Part shown: piece by piece, positions 1 to 9,299 of the stretch | How the letters are laid out: the number at the start of each line of letters is the position of its first letter | How positions within the stretch are numbered: position 1 is the first letter of the stretch | DNA from: Mesobacterium pallidum | GTDB taxonomy: Bacteria > Pseudomonadota > Alphaproteobacteria > Rhodobacterales > Rhodobacteraceae | Direction of reading: 5' to 3' | DNA length: 64,000 bases | Assembly (NCBI RefSeq): GCF_019966535.1 | Contig: NZ_JAIMID010000009.1 | Coordinates: 62,001 to 126,000 of the forward strand | Made by a program: the position numbers and the translations under genes | Notes under the pieces: generated by a model | Database searches by the model: none | The model's input: the letters and a program-made list of their open reading frames with translations, nothing else | What the model was told of the DNA's origin: nothing

Positions 1-154
1 TCGCGGGCCGGGGGCATAAACCGGGGGATTATGCCCGCAAACCGGCCGCTGCCGGGCCCCGATTAGGCCCCCGGTTCGATGGCCGCGGCGTCCCGGGCCG
101 GGCATCTGTTCGGCACCGCCCCATGCCGGGGCTCCATTGCCGAAAGGACATCCC

Positions 155-405
155 ATGACCCTGCTCAAGACCCTCCCGCTGATCGCCGCCCTTGGCCTCG
201 TCGCCGTGCCGGCGCTCGCCAGCTCCTCCATCCCCGAAGAGCAACGCGCCGAGATCACCCGCACCCTGACCGAACAGGGCTACGAGGTGCGCAAGATCGA
301 TCCGAGGACGGCATGATCGAGGTCTACGCGCTCAAGGACGGACAGCGGCTGGAGCTGTACCTCGACAAGGACCTCAAGATCGTGCGCACCAAGTCGGACG
401 ACTGA
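155..405 (+). pseudogene. PepSY-like small periplasmic protein, frameshifted
   Basis: An ATG at 155, preceded by AAAGGA, opens a frame encoding a clean signal peptide (about residues 1-23, ending ALAS) and the start of a PepSY-type domain (EQGYEVRKI). That frame stops at about 313. The rest of the domain (EDGMIEVYALKDG, LYLDKDLKIV) continues in the next frame to the stop at 403-405. One extra base near 302-304, where CC precedes GAGGAC, would join both halves into a continuous protein of about 83 residues. PepSY proteins of this size are common next to b-type cytochromes in Rhodobacterales, and the next gene is one. Either the gene is broken or the assembly lost one C. Function inferred only: periplasmic PepSY partner of the cytochrome. 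Confidence 0.7.
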
Positions 406-473
406 GGCCTTCGTCCGGGGGCGCACCGTCCCTGCCGCCCCCGGACACCATCTGCCAACAAGGAGGTGTCGCC

Positions 474-1010
474 ATGCGTCACATCAAGGTCTGGGATCCG
501 CTTGTCCGGATCTTTCACTGGTCGCTCGTCGCCGGCTTCACGGCCAATGCGCTGATCGTCGAGGACGAGAGCAAACTGCACGAACAGATGGGCTATGTCG
601 TGGTCGCACTCGTGCTGCTGCGGGTGTTCTGGGGGATCGTCGGCACGGCCCATGCCCGGTTCCGCGACTTTCCGCCCAGCATCTCGGGGTCGATGGCGCA
701 GCTGTCGGACATGGCCACCGGCCGGCGCCGGGTCCATGTCGGCCACACACCGCTGGGGGCGCTGATGATCTACAACCTGCTGGTGACCATGCTCGCCATA
801 GGCGCCACGGGCTACATGATGACCACCAACGCCTTCTGGGGCGTGGACTGGGTCGAAGAGCTGCACGAGGTGCTGGTCGGATGGGCCGAGCTGTCGGTCG
901 TGCTCCACATCGCCGCAGTGGTCTATGAAAGCGTCAGAACAGGTGTGAACCTGCCGCGATCCATGGTAACCGGCGCCAAGTCCATTCCGGAAGACGTGCG
1001 CCTGTCATGA
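474..1010 (+). CDS. cytochrome b561-family membrane protein
   Basis: A 178-residue protein with four hydrophobic segments (about 12-30, 41-58, 95-117, 136-152) and histidines near their ends (H15, H91, H131, H145), the pattern of di-haem b-type cytochromes of the cytochrome b561 / Ni-hydrogenase b-subunit family. The opening WDPLVRIFHWSLV is typical. AGGAGG at 461-466 supports the ATG at 474. It probably passes electrons between a quinone and a periplasmic partner in the inner membrane; the partner is not identifiable here. It overlaps the next gene by four bases (ATGA), so the two are likely co-translated. Confidence 0.88.
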   Translation: MRHIKVWDPLVRIFHWSLVAGFTANALIVEDESKLHEQMGYVVVALVLLRVFWGIVGTAHARFRDFPPSISGSMAQLSDMATGRRRVHVGHTPLGALMIYNLLVTMLAIGATGYMMTTNAFWGVDWVEELHEVLVGWAELSVVLHIAAVVYESVRTGVNLPRSMVTGAKSIPEDVRLS

Positions 1011-1555
1011 CCCAGCGCCCCGCCCTCGACGGTCCCGGACGGCAGGGCGCGGGCCTTGCCGCCCTGATCCTGTTGCAGATCGCCTGCGCCGGCTTCTTCG
1101 TCTGGGACGCGGGGCAGGACCTGATCGACAGCGGCTCGTTCCGGCCCGACCTGCATCTTGGGATCGAGATGGTGGCCGCCGTGTCGCTCATCTTTGCCGT
1201 GGGGTTCGAGATCCGCGCGCTTGGCCGGCTCTTGCGGCGGCAGGCCCGGATCGAGCGCGGGTTGCAGGTCGCCTCGGGCGCGCTCAACGACCTGATCGAC
1301 GCCTGGTTCGAAGACTGGGGCCTGACCCCGGCCGAGCAAGACGTGGCCGCCTTTACCCTCAAGGGCTTTTCCATCGCCGAGGTGGCGGCCCTGCGCGGCG
1401 CCGCCGAGGGGACGGTCAAGGCGCAGCTGAACGCCATCTACCGCAAGGCGGGCGTTTCGGGCCGCAACGAGCTTTTGAGCCTGCTGATCGAGGACCTGAT
1501 GGCCGTGCCGCTGCTGGATTCGCAGGGCCGCGCGGCGCCGCGACCTGACGCCTGA
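1007..1555 (+). CDS. membrane-anchored LuxR-type HTH protein
   Basis: A 182-residue protein with two N-terminal hydrophobic helices (about residues 16-34 and 49-67), a short helical linker (GRLLRRQARIERGL) and a C-terminal LuxR/NarL-type helix-turn-helix (about 106-160; LTPAEQDVAAF, FSIAEVAALRG, TVKAQLNAIYRKAGV). There is no receiver or autoinducer-binding domain, so any signal would be sensed through the membrane part. It overlaps the cytochrome gene by ATGA, which suggests a redox- or membrane-linked regulator co-expressed with it. Targets unknown. The HTH is clear; the regulatory role is inferred. Confidence 0.8.
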   Translation: MTQRPALDGPGRQGAGLAALILLQIACAGFFVWDAGQDLIDSGSFRPDLHLGIEMVAAVSLIFAVGFEIRALGRLLRRQARIERGLQVASGALNDLIDAWFEDWGLTPAEQDVAAFTLKGFSIAEVAALRGAAEGTVKAQLNAIYRKAGVSGRNELLSLLIEDLMAVPLLDSQGRAAPRPDA

Positions 1556-1665
1556 CGGCCACGTTCATGACAATGCCGGGACGTTGCGCGCGCCCGGGCT
1601 TCCTTTGACGCCTCGTTGACGTTATGGTCCCGCAAAAGCAGACGGGACAGGATAGGGGCAGAGGG

Positions 1666-2265
1666 ATGCTCGGACGGATGCTGGCAGGCGCCACGGCGCT
1701 GGTGGTCGTGGTGGGTGCGCAGGCGGCGGTGGCCGATGTGCTGTCGTCGAAGAACCGGTCGCAGCTCTTCCGGTCGCAGACCAAGATCCTCGACACCCGC
1801 GCCAAGGAACAATACCGCACCTCGGTCCGGCTGACGCCGCAGGCGGTCGAGACGCCGACCAAATGGGCGACCACCGTGCCGGCCTATGTGGGCAAGTACC
1901 GCGGGCCCTACCTTGCGCTGGCCAGGGATGCGGCGCGGATGCATGGCATCCCCGAGGACCTGTTCCTGCGCCTCGTGCAGCAGGAAAGCGGCTGGAACGC
2001 CCAGGCCAAGTCGCACAAGGGGGCCATGGGGCTGGCGCAGCTGATGCCGGCGACGGCGCGCAAGCTGGGGGTCGATCCGAAGGATCCGGCGCAGAACCTC
2101 GAAGGCGGGGCGCGCTATCTCAAGCAGCAATACCGCAAGTTCGGCTCCTGGCGCCTGGCGCTGGCGGCCTATAACGCGGGGCCGGGCGCGGTCGAGAAAT
2201 ACGGCGGGGTGCCGCCCTATTCGGAGACCCGCAATTACGTGAAGATCATCACCGGCCAAAGCTGA
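1666..2265 (+). CDS. lytic transglycosylase, SLT domain
   Basis: A 199-residue periplasmic protein: signal peptide (about 1-23), a low-complexity linker, then a Slt70-type catalytic domain (about 80-199). The catalytic glutamate is E107 in QQESGWN. Other family motifs are [22 protein letters not shown] and [10 protein letters not shown]. Such enzymes cleave the MurNAc-GlcNAc bond of peptidoglycan to 1,6-anhydro products. A start at 1624 is possible in the same frame, but GGGGCAGAGGG just before 1666 and the signal peptide beginning there favour 1666. It stands alone and converges with miaA. Confidence 0.9.
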   Translation: MLGRMLAGATALVVVVGAQAAVADVLSSKNRSQLFRSQTKILDTRAKEQYRTSVRLTPQAVETPTKWATTVPAYVGKYRGPYLALARDAARMHGIPEDLFLRLVQQESGWNAQAKSHKGAMGLAQLMPATARKLGVDPKDPAQNLEGGARYLKQQYRKFGSWRLALAAYNAGPGAVEKYGGVPPYSETRNYVKIITGQS

Positions 2266-2351
2266 CCTGAGCGCCGGGATTGATCCGGGCGTGCGCATCC
2301 GCGCGATTTTGATCCGACATCAGCGAGGCGTCGCTGGCACCTGAACGACGT

Positions 2352-3230
2352 TCACGTGGCCGGGTCGAGCTTGATCCAGTCCTTCATCCGGGCGCGGAAC
2401 CAGGTGCGTTGACGCTTGGCGAATTGTCGCGTGGCGATGGTCGCGGCCTCGCGGGCCTCGTCCAGTGTCATCTCGCCTTTCAGGTGCGCGATGAGTTCTG
2501 GCGCCCCTATCGCCTTCATCGACAAGAGCGCCGGGTCCCAACGGGGCAGGTTGGCGCGGGCCTCCTCCAGCGCGCCGGCGTCCAGCATGGCGTCGAAGCG
2601 GCGGGCGATGCGGGCGTTCAGCCAGTCGCGGTCCACATCAAAGAGGATGGGCGTCACAGAGGGCAGCGGCAGCAGCGGCGGCGGCGTGTCGTCCTGCCAG
2701 GCGGCGATTCCCCGACCCGTGCTGCGAAGCACCTGCCAGGCGCGCTGGACGCGGATCGGGTTCAGCGGGTCGATCCGCGCGGCCGAAGGCGCATCAAGCT
2801 CGGCCAGCAGCGCCTCACGCCCTTCGGCGGCCAGGCGGGCATCGGCCTCGGCCCGTACCTCGGGCGGGGTCGCGGGGATCTCGGCCAACCCCGCGGTCAG
2901 TGCGGCAAAGTAGAGCCCGGTGCCGCCGGTGATGATCGGACGCTCCGGCCCGGTCAGCAGCGGCGCCACCTCGCGCAGCCAATGGCCGACGGAATAGGCG
3001 GAATCCCAGGGCACATGGCCGTAAAGCGCATGGGGCGCGGCGGCCTCGTCCTCGGCCGAGGGCCGGGCCGAGAGCACGCGCCAATTGCCGTAGACCTGCA
3101 GCGCGTCGGCGTTGACGATGACGCCGCCCTGCCGCGCCGCGATCTCGAGCGCGAGCGCGGATTTGCCGCTGGCGGTGGGGCCGGCGATCAGGACGGGGCG
3201 GTCGGCGGGGATGGCGCCGAGGTCGATCAT
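2352..3230 (-). CDS. miaA: tRNA dimethylallyltransferase MiaA
   Basis: MiaA transfers a dimethylallyl group to N6 of A37 in tRNAs that read UNN codons. The P-loop GPTASGKS lies near the N-terminus, followed by NADALQVY, then GGTGLYF and the C-terminal [10 protein letters not shown] motif. I chose the ATG at 3230 (292 residues), because the P-loop then sits about 17 residues in, as usual. The frame stays open to 3266 (ATG with a weak GGGAAAGAG upstream) and to 3314, so the N-terminus is not certain. It is divergent from pyrH. Confidence 0.93.
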   Translation of the reverse strand: MIDLGAIPADRPVLIAGPTASGKSALALEIAARQGGVIVNADALQVYGNWRVLSARPSAEDEAAAPHALYGHVPWDSAYSVGHWLREVAPLLTGPERPIITGGTGLYFAALTAGLAEIPATPPEVRAEADARLAAEGREALLAELDAPSAARIDPLNPIRVQRAWQVLRSTGRGIAAWQDDTPPPLLPLPSVTPILFDVDRDWLNARIARRFDAMLDAGALEEARANLPRWDPALLSMKAIGAPELIAHLKGEMTLDEAREAATIATRQFAKRQRTWFRARMKDWIKLDPAT

Positions 3231-3355
3231 GCGCGGCGCCCCGCGCAGGCCGCGCGGCACATCCATGCTCTTTCCCAGAGATCCCGCATTGAACCCGGCC
3301 CCGATTTCCGACATTTTGCGCGCGATCCTAGACCCCCGGACAAGGCGCGCGCAAC

Positions 3356-4087
3356 ATGACCGACCAAGACACTTCCAAGACCGCCTACAAGCGCGTCCTT
3401 CTCAAGATCTCGGGCGAGGCGCTGATGGGCGACCAGGGGTTCGGCCTGCACCCGCCCACGGTCGAACGCGTGGCCCGCGAGGTCAAGTCGGTGCATGACA
3501 TGGGCGTCGAGATCTGCATGGTCATCGGTGGCGGCAACATCTTCCGCGGGCTGGCCGGGTCGGCGCAGGGGATGGAACGGACGACGGCCGATTACATGGG
3601 CATGCTGGCCACGGTGATGAACGCGCTCGCCGTGCAATCGGCGCTCGAGGGGCTGGGCGTCTTCACCCGCGTCATCAGCGCGATCCGCATGGACGAGGTG
3701 GCCGAGCCCTACATCCGCCGCCGCGCTGTGCGGCACCTGGAAAAGAAGCGGGTCTGCATCTTTGCCGCCGGCACCGGCAACCCCTATTTCACCACCGACA
3801 CCGCCGCGACGCTGCGCGCGAACGAGATGGCCTGCGAGGCGATCTTCAAGGGGACCAAGGTGGACGGGGTCTACGACAAGGACCCGATGAAGCACGCGGA
3901 CGCGGTGCGCTACGACCGGATCAGCTATGACGACGTTCTGTCCAAGCACCTCAAGGTCATGGATGCCAGCGCCATCGCACTTGCCCGCGACAACAACCTG
4001 CCGATCATCGTCTTCTCGTTGGACGAGCCGGGCGGCTTCCGCGGGATCCTGGCGGGTGAAGGGACATTCACCAAGGTTCACGGCTGA
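3356..4087 (+). CDS. pyrH: UMP kinase PyrH
   Basis: A 243-residue UMP kinase, the usual length. It phosphorylates UMP to UDP in pyrimidine synthesis. Visible motifs are [14 protein letters not shown] near the N-terminus, [10 protein letters not shown], the uridylate-kinase signature around [13 protein letters not shown], and [13 protein letters not shown]. It opens the run pyrH-frr-uppS-cdsA-dxr-rseP. A hairpin and a dispersed repeat lie between it and frr, so frr may have partly separate transcription. Confidence 0.97.
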   Translation: MTDQDTSKTAYKRVLLKISGEALMGDQGFGLHPPTVERVAREVKSVHDMGVEICMVIGGGNIFRGLAGSAQGMERTTADYMGMLATVMNALAVQSALEGLGVFTRVISAIRMDEVAEPYIRRRAVRHLEKKRVCIFAAGTGNPYFTTDTAATLRANEMACEAIFKGTKVDGVYDKDPMKHADAVRYDRISYDDVLSKHLKVMDASAIALARDNNLPIIVFSLDEPGGFRGILAGEGTFTKVHG

Positions 4088-4100
4088 GGCAGGCCGGGCA

Positions 4101-4161
4101 GGGGGGCCAGCCCCCCGGCGGCAGAGCCGCCGCCCCCCGAGGTATTTGGAAAACAATGAAG
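4101..4161 (+). repeat. dispersed intergenic repeat, copy 1
   Basis: A G6-CCAG-C6 hairpin-type sequence (4101-4116) is followed by GGCGGC-aga-GCCGCC (4117-4131) and then a C-run with the tail TATTTGGAAAACAATGAAG. The tail recurs almost exactly at 46420-46448 (minus) and 56295-56321 (plus). It lies between pyrH and frr. The hairpin could act as a terminator or processing element; no T-run follows. Confidence 0.75.
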
Positions 4162-4255
4162 GCGGGGGGGGCGCGGGCGCGGGGTATCTCGGTGCTATAC
4201 ATCCGGGGCGCTCTGGCTTAGAACGCGGCAAACACTCTTGGAACGGGCAGAGCAC

Positions 4256-4819
4256 ATGTCTGAAGACTTCGAACTCGACACCGATGACCTGAAGCGGCGC
4301 ATGGACGGCGCCATTGCCAACCTGCGCACCGAATTCGCGTCGCTGCGCACCGGGCGCGCCTCGGCCTCGATGCTGGAGCCGGTGCAGGTCGAGGCCTATG
4401 GCCAGATGACCCCGATCAACCAGGTCGGCACCGTCAACGTGCCCGAGCCGCGCATGGTCACCATCAACGTCTGGGACAAGGGCCTGGTCGGCAAGGTGGA
4501 AAAGGCGATCCGCGAGAGCGGGCTGGGCATCAACCCGCAGCTGAACGGCACGATCATCATGCTGCCGATCCCCGAGCTGAACGAGGAACGCCGCCGCGAT
4601 CTGACCAAGGTCGCCGGGCAATATGCCGAGCACGCGCGCGTCAGCATCCGCAACGTGCGCCGTGATGGTATGGACCAGATCAAGAAGGCCAAGGCCGACG
4701 GCATGTCCGAGGACGATCAGAAGCTTTGGGAATCCGAGGTGCAGGACCTGACCGACCGCTTCATCAAGAATGTCGACGAGCTGCTCGAGACGAAGCAAGG
4801 CGAGATCATGCAGGTCTGA
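4256..4819 (+). CDS. frr: ribosome recycling factor
   Basis: Ribosome recycling factor, 187 residues, the standard length. With EF-G it splits post-termination ribosomes. Family features: [10 protein letters not shown] near residue 28-37, [18 protein letters not shown]-like GINPQLNGT, and the C-terminal helical [22 protein letters not shown]. The frame is open to 4238, but the ATG at 4256 gives the family N-terminus and has GGGCAGAG upstream. It is followed after three bases by uppS. Confidence 0.97.
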   Translation: MSEDFELDTDDLKRRMDGAIANLRTEFASLRTGRASASMLEPVQVEAYGQMTPINQVGTVNVPEPRMVTINVWDKGLVGKVEKAIRESGLGINPQLNGTIIMLPIPELNEERRRDLTKVAGQYAEHARVSIRNVRRDGMDQIKKAKADGMSEDDQKLWESEVQDLTDRFIKNVDELLETKQGEIMQV

Positions 4820-4822
4820 GGA

Positions 4823-5593
<771 letters not shown>

Positions 5594-5596
5594 GCG

Positions 5597-6364
5597 ATGG
5601 CCGGGAAGTGGAGGGATCTTGCCCCGCGTGTCGCCTCGGCGGCGGTGCTGGTGGTGCTGGCGCTTGGCGCCGCCTGGGCCGGGCTGACGGTCTGGGCCCT
5701 GCTGGTCGCCGTGGCCTGCGGGCTGATGACCTGGGAGCTGTCGCGGCTGCATGGCGCCGGCGACTCGGCCGCCGCGCTGCCGGGGCTGCTGGTTACCGGC
5801 GCAGTGCTGCCGATGCTGGGGCCGGTCGGGGCCGTGCAGGTGGTGCTGCTGGTGGTGGCCGCGCTGGCCGGGCTGGCGGTGGTCAGCCGCGACCGGCTGG
5901 TGCAGGTGCTGTATACCGCCGCGATCCTGGCGACCGGCCTGCTGGCCATCTGGCTGTATCGTGATGCGCAGCGGATGCTGGTGTTCCTGCTGCTGGTCGT
6001 GATTGTCACCGACATCATGGGCTATTTCGTCGGCAAGCTGATGGGCGGACCGAAGTTCTGGCCGCGCATCAGCCCCAAGAAGACCTGGTCGGGCACCATC
6101 GGCGGCTGGGTAGGTGCGGGTGTGGTCGGCGCGGCTTTCGCCTCGGATGGCTGGTTCGTGGTGCCGCTTGCCGTGCTCATGTCCTTTGCCGCGCAGATGG
6201 GTGACATTGCCGAAAGCGCGATGAAGCGGCGGGCGGATGTCAAGGACAGCTCTGGGCTGATCCCCGGCCATGGCGGGGTGATGGACCGGTTCGATGGAAT
6301 CGTCGGCGCCTCGGCCGTGCTGTTCCTGGTGTTCCTGACCGGGCTCTTCGGGGCCGCGCCATGA
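5597..6364 (+). CDS. cdsA: phosphatidate cytidylyltransferase CdsA
   Basis: An integral membrane enzyme of 255 residues making CDP-diacylglycerol from phosphatidic acid and CTP, the entry to phospholipid synthesis. Most of the protein is hydrophobic, with roughly seven to eight membrane segments. The C-terminal CdsA signature is intact: SAMKRRADVKDSSG followed by PGHGGVMDRFDG, including the catalytic aspartates. Its stop overlaps the dxr start (ATGA), and it follows uppS by three bases. Confidence 0.96.
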   Translation: MAGKWRDLAPRVASAAVLVVLALGAAWAGLTVWALLVAVACGLMTWELSRLHGAGDSAAALPGLLVTGAVLPMLGPVGAVQVVLLVVAALAGLAVVSRDRLVQVLYTAAILATGLLAIWLYRDAQRMLVFLLLVVIVTDIMGYFVGKLMGGPKFWPRISPKKTWSGTIGGWVGAGVVGAAFASDGWFVVPLAVLMSFAAQMGDIAESAMKRRADVKDSSGLIPGHGGVMDRFDGIVGASAVLFLVFLTGLFGAAP

Positions 6365-7536
6365 GCCGCGCGATCAGCGTGTTGGGGGCCACCGGCTCCA
6401 TCGGGCAGAACACGCTCGACCTCGTGGCGCGCGCACCCGAGGCCTACCGCGTGGTCGCGCTGACCGGCGGGCGCAACATCGCGCAGCTGGCCGCGGATAC
6501 GCGCCGGTTCCGGGCCGAGGTGGCCGTGACCAGCGAGCCCGCGCTGCTGGACGATCTGCGCGCCGCGCTGGCGGGCAGCGGGGTCGAGGTCGCCGCCGGG
6601 CCGCAGGCCATCGCCGAGGCCGCCGCGCGCCCCGCCGACTGGGTCATGTCGGCCATCGTCGGCTTTGCCGGCCTCGCGCCGGGGATTGCGGCGCTGGGGC
6701 AGGGCGCGACGCTGGCACTGGCGAACAAGGAAAGCCTTGTCGCCGCCGGCGCGCTGGTCAAGGCGACCGCCAAGGCCCATGGCGCGCGGGTTCTGCCGGT
6801 CGACAGTGAGCATTCCGCCGTCTTCCAGGCGCTGGTGGGCGAGGACATGGCGGCGGTCGAGCGCATCATCATCACCGCCAGCGGCGGCGCCTTCCGCGAC
6901 TGGCCGCTGGAAAAGCTGGCCAGTGCCACGCCCGAGCAGGCGGCCACGCATCCGAACTGGGACATGGGGCAGAGGATCACGATCGACAGCGCCTCGATGT
7001 TCAACAAGGCGCTCGAAGTTATCGAGACGCGGGAATTCTTCGACGTGGACCCGGACCGGATCGAGGTGCTGGTGCATCCCGAATCCCTTGTCCACGCGCT
7101 GGTCGGCTTTACGGACGGCGCGCTGATGGCCCATGTCGGCCCGCCCGACATGCGCCACGCCATCGGCTATGCGCTGCACTGGCCCGACCGGGGCCATGTC
7201 CCGGTCGAGCGGCTGGACCTGTCCCGCGTCGCGCAGCTGACCTTCCGCCCCGCGGACGAGGCCCGCTGGCCCGCGTTGCGGCTGGCGCGCGAGGTCATGC
7301 ACCAGGGCGGCCTTTCGGGCTGCATCTTCAACGCGGCGAAAGAGATCGCGCTGGATGCTTTCATCGCCCGGCAGATCGGTTTCATGGACATGGCGCGCGT
7401 CGTCGAGGAAACAATGACCGCGATGTTCACGGCAAATTGCCATAAAGCAGCCCAATTGACCCTTGATACAATCGTCGAGACGGACCATCTCGCCCGGGAA
7501 CGGGCCGGGGCGCTCGTCCCTCTTGCGTGCAACTGA
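6361..7536 (+). CDS. dxr: 1-deoxy-D-xylulose 5-phosphate reductoisomerase
   Basis: The second enzyme of the MEP isoprenoid pathway, 391 residues: it converts DXP to MEP with NADPH. An N-terminal NADPH-binding loop GATGSIG (9-15) is followed by LANKESLV and the metal-binding pair D148/E150 in VDSEHSA, then ASGGAFRD and NWDMGQRITIDSAS. It supplies the IPP used by UppS encoded just upstream. It overlaps cdsA by four bases and is followed by rseP after 12. Confidence 0.97.
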   Translation: MSRAISVLGATGSIGQNTLDLVARAPEAYRVVALTGGRNIAQLAADTRRFRAEVAVTSEPALLDDLRAALAGSGVEVAAGPQAIAEAAARPADWVMSAIVGFAGLAPGIAALGQGATLALANKESLVAAGALVKATAKAHGARVLPVDSEHSAVFQALVGEDMAAVERIIITASGGAFRDWPLEKLASATPEQAATHPNWDMGQRITIDSASMFNKALEVIETREFFDVDPDRIEVLVHPESLVHALVGFTDGALMAHVGPPDMRHAIGYALHWPDRGHVPVERLDLSRVAQLTFRPADEARWPALRLAREVMHQGGLSGCIFNAAKEIALDAFIARQIGFMDMARVVEETMTAMFTANCHKAAQLTLDTIVETDHLARERAGALVPLACN

Positions 7537-7548
7537 CAGGACGGATCC

Positions 7549-8892
7549 TTGGACCCTACGATGTTGATTCCCGAGTTCGGTGGTTTTCTCTGGACGATTC
7601 TGGCCTTCGTGGTCGCCTTGTCGGTGATCGTCGCGATCCATGAATACGGGCATTACATCGTCGGCCGCTGGTCGGGGATCAAGGCGGACGTGTTCAGCCT
7701 GGGCTTCGGCCCCGTGCTGCTGAGCCGGACAGACAGGCACGGCACGCGCTGGCAACTGGCCGCGCTGCCCTTTGGCGGCTACGTCAAGTTCGCCGGCGAT
7801 TCCAACGCCGCCAGCGGCAAGGATGCCGAGGCGATGGAGGGGCTGAGCGACGACGAACGGCGCCACACCATGCACGGCGCCCCGCTTTGGGCGCGGGCTG
7901 CGACGGTCGCGGCGGGGCCTGTCTTCAACTTCATCCTGTCGATCGCGATCTTCGCCGGCGTCATCTGGTCCGAGGGCGTGGCCACCGACCCGCTGAGCGT
8001 GGGCGAGATGGTGCCGCTGCCGGTCGAGCATGACCTGCGCGAGGGCGACATCCTGCTCGAGATCGGCGGTATGCCGGTGCCGGGCATCGACAGCGCCGGC
8101 GGGTTCCAGGCGATTCTCGACGCGCTGCCGCTTGCGCCCACGGTCCCCTACCTGGTGGGCCGCGAGGGCGATGCGATGCGGATCGAGGGGCCCTATCCCT
8201 TTCCGCCGCTGGTCGAACAGCTGAGCCCGAAATCCGCCGCCTATGACATCGGCATGGAGGTAGGCGACGTCATCACCGAGGTTGACGGTATGCCCATCGT
8301 CGCCTTCAGCCAGTTGAAGGAGATCGTCGAGACCTCGGACGGCGCACCGCTGCTGATCAAGGTCTGGCGTGATGGCGAACAGCTTGATTTCGCGCTGACC
8401 CCGCGCAGCCGGGACGAACCGCAATCCGATGGCACCTTCACCAACAACTGGCGCATCGGGATCGCCGGCGGCCTCGTCTTCGAGCCCGCCACCGAGGCGC
8501 CCGGTGTGGGCTTTGCCCTCAGCACTGGCGTGAACCAGGTGCTGCGCATCGTCGAAGGGTCCGTGTCGGGCATCTGGCATATCGTCACCGGTGCGATCAG
8601 CACCTGCAACCTGTCGGGCCCGGTGGGCATCGCCCAGGCCTCGGGCACCATGGCCAGCCAGGGCACCACCAGCTTCATCTGGTTCATCGCCGTGCTCAGC
8701 ACCGCCGTCGGCCTGCTGAACCTGTTCCCGATCCCGGTGCTGGACGGCGGCCACCTGATGTTCCACGCCTACGAGGCGGTCACCGGCCGCCCGCCCAGCG
8801 ACCGCGCGCTGCGGGTGATGATGACGCTGGGCCTTGCGCTGATCCTGACCCTGACGGTGTTTGCCCTGGGAAGCGATCTGTTCTGCACCTGA
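7549..8892 (+). CDS. rseP: RIP metalloprotease RseP (site-2 protease)
   Basis: An intramembrane zinc protease of 447 residues that performs site-2 cleavage of anti-sigma factors and signal peptides. HEYGH (residues 31-35, counted from the TTG) is the zinc site in the first membrane helix. Two PDZ-type regions follow (about 150-300), and the second active-site motif PVLDGGHL is near the C-terminus. I prefer TTG at 7549: AGGACGG lies at the right distance and the encoded N-terminus resembles other family members. An in-frame ATG at 7561 is the alternative. Confidence 0.94.
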   Translation: MDPTMLIPEFGGFLWTILAFVVALSVIVAIHEYGHYIVGRWSGIKADVFSLGFGPVLLSRTDRHGTRWQLAALPFGGYVKFAGDSNAASGKDAEAMEGLSDDERRHTMHGAPLWARAATVAAGPVFNFILSIAIFAGVIWSEGVATDPLSVGEMVPLPVEHDLREGDILLEIGGMPVPGIDSAGGFQAILDALPLAPTVPYLVGREGDAMRIEGPYPFPPLVEQLSPKSAAYDIGMEVGDVITEVDGMPIVAFSQLKEIVETSDGAPLLIKVWRDGEQLDFALTPRSRDEPQSDGTFTNNWRIGIAGGLVFEPATEAPGVGFALSTGVNQVLRIVEGSVSGIWHIVTGAISTCNLSGPVGIAQASGTMASQGTTSFIWFIAVLSTAVGLLNLFPIPVLDGGHLMFHAYEAVTGRPPSDRALRVMMTLGLALILTLTVFALGSDLFCT

Positions 8893-9001
8893 GGGCCGGG
8901 CGGGGGCCCCGCGCCCCGCAAGGGTCACGGGTCTGCCGCATTTGTGCCCAATTCGACCGATACCACCGACGATAGGCAATTAACCTTCTGAGGTGCGAAA
9001 C

Positions 9002-9127
9002 ATGGACGCCATCTATGACGGCTATCGCGGGCTTCGCCTGGTGTGGAGCCTCAACTGGGACCGGCTGCTGGCCGTCTTCGCGATTCTGCTGTCGCTGACC
9101 CTGTTCGGCTACATCGGCACGCCGTAA
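9002..9127 (+). CDS. 41-residue single-pass membrane protein
   Basis: A short frame with a good ribosome site (GAGGTG at about 8989-8994, seven to eight bases before the ATG at 9002). It encodes an N-terminal soluble part rich in Y, R and W (YDGYRGLRLVW) and one hydrophobic helix (about residues 22-38). It ends 57 bases before a strong terminator and sits between rseP and bamA. Codon use is like the neighbours. Function unknown; a small envelope protein co-expressed with RseP is the simplest reading. Confidence 0.6.
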   Translation: MDAIYDGYRGLRLVWSLNWDRLLAVFAILLSLTLFGYIGTP

Positions 9128-9183
9128 GGCGGCCCATCGGATCATGGCTGCGCGCGCGCCAGACCGTGCCGGCCGCATGAAAG

Positions 9184-9211
9184 GCCCCGACCCATCCGGT
9201 CGGGGCTTTTT
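9184..9211 (+). terminator. Rho-independent terminator
   Basis: A nine-base-pair stem GCCCCGACC / GGTCGGGGC with a five-base loop and a following T-run. It closes the pyrH-rseP run and the 41-residue frame, just before the bamA promoter. Confidence 0.9.
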
Positions 9212-9237
9212 GCTTGCTTCCCCAAGATTTTGGGCTT

Positions 9238-9266
9238 TTGACAAGGTCCCACAATATCGGTAGGTC
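9238..9266 (+). promoter_or_regulatory. promoter for bamA operon
   Basis: TTGACA (9238-9243), a 17-base spacer and TAGGTC (9261-9266). It lies 33 bases before the bamA ATG and directly after a terminator, so it probably drives bamA-skp-fabZ-lpxA-lpxI-lpxB. The -10 is imperfect. Confidence 0.6.
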
Positions 9267-9299
9267 ATTTCCAACGGGGGACTGCCGGAGTAGTGAGCC

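Noticed and set aside
1..154. Gene at the left edge
   Set aside because: The short frames here have no motif, and the only plausible gene starts at 155.
6022..8979. 985-residue minus-strand open frame
   Set aside because: Antisense of cdsA, dxr and rseP, all with intact catalytic motifs on the plus strand.
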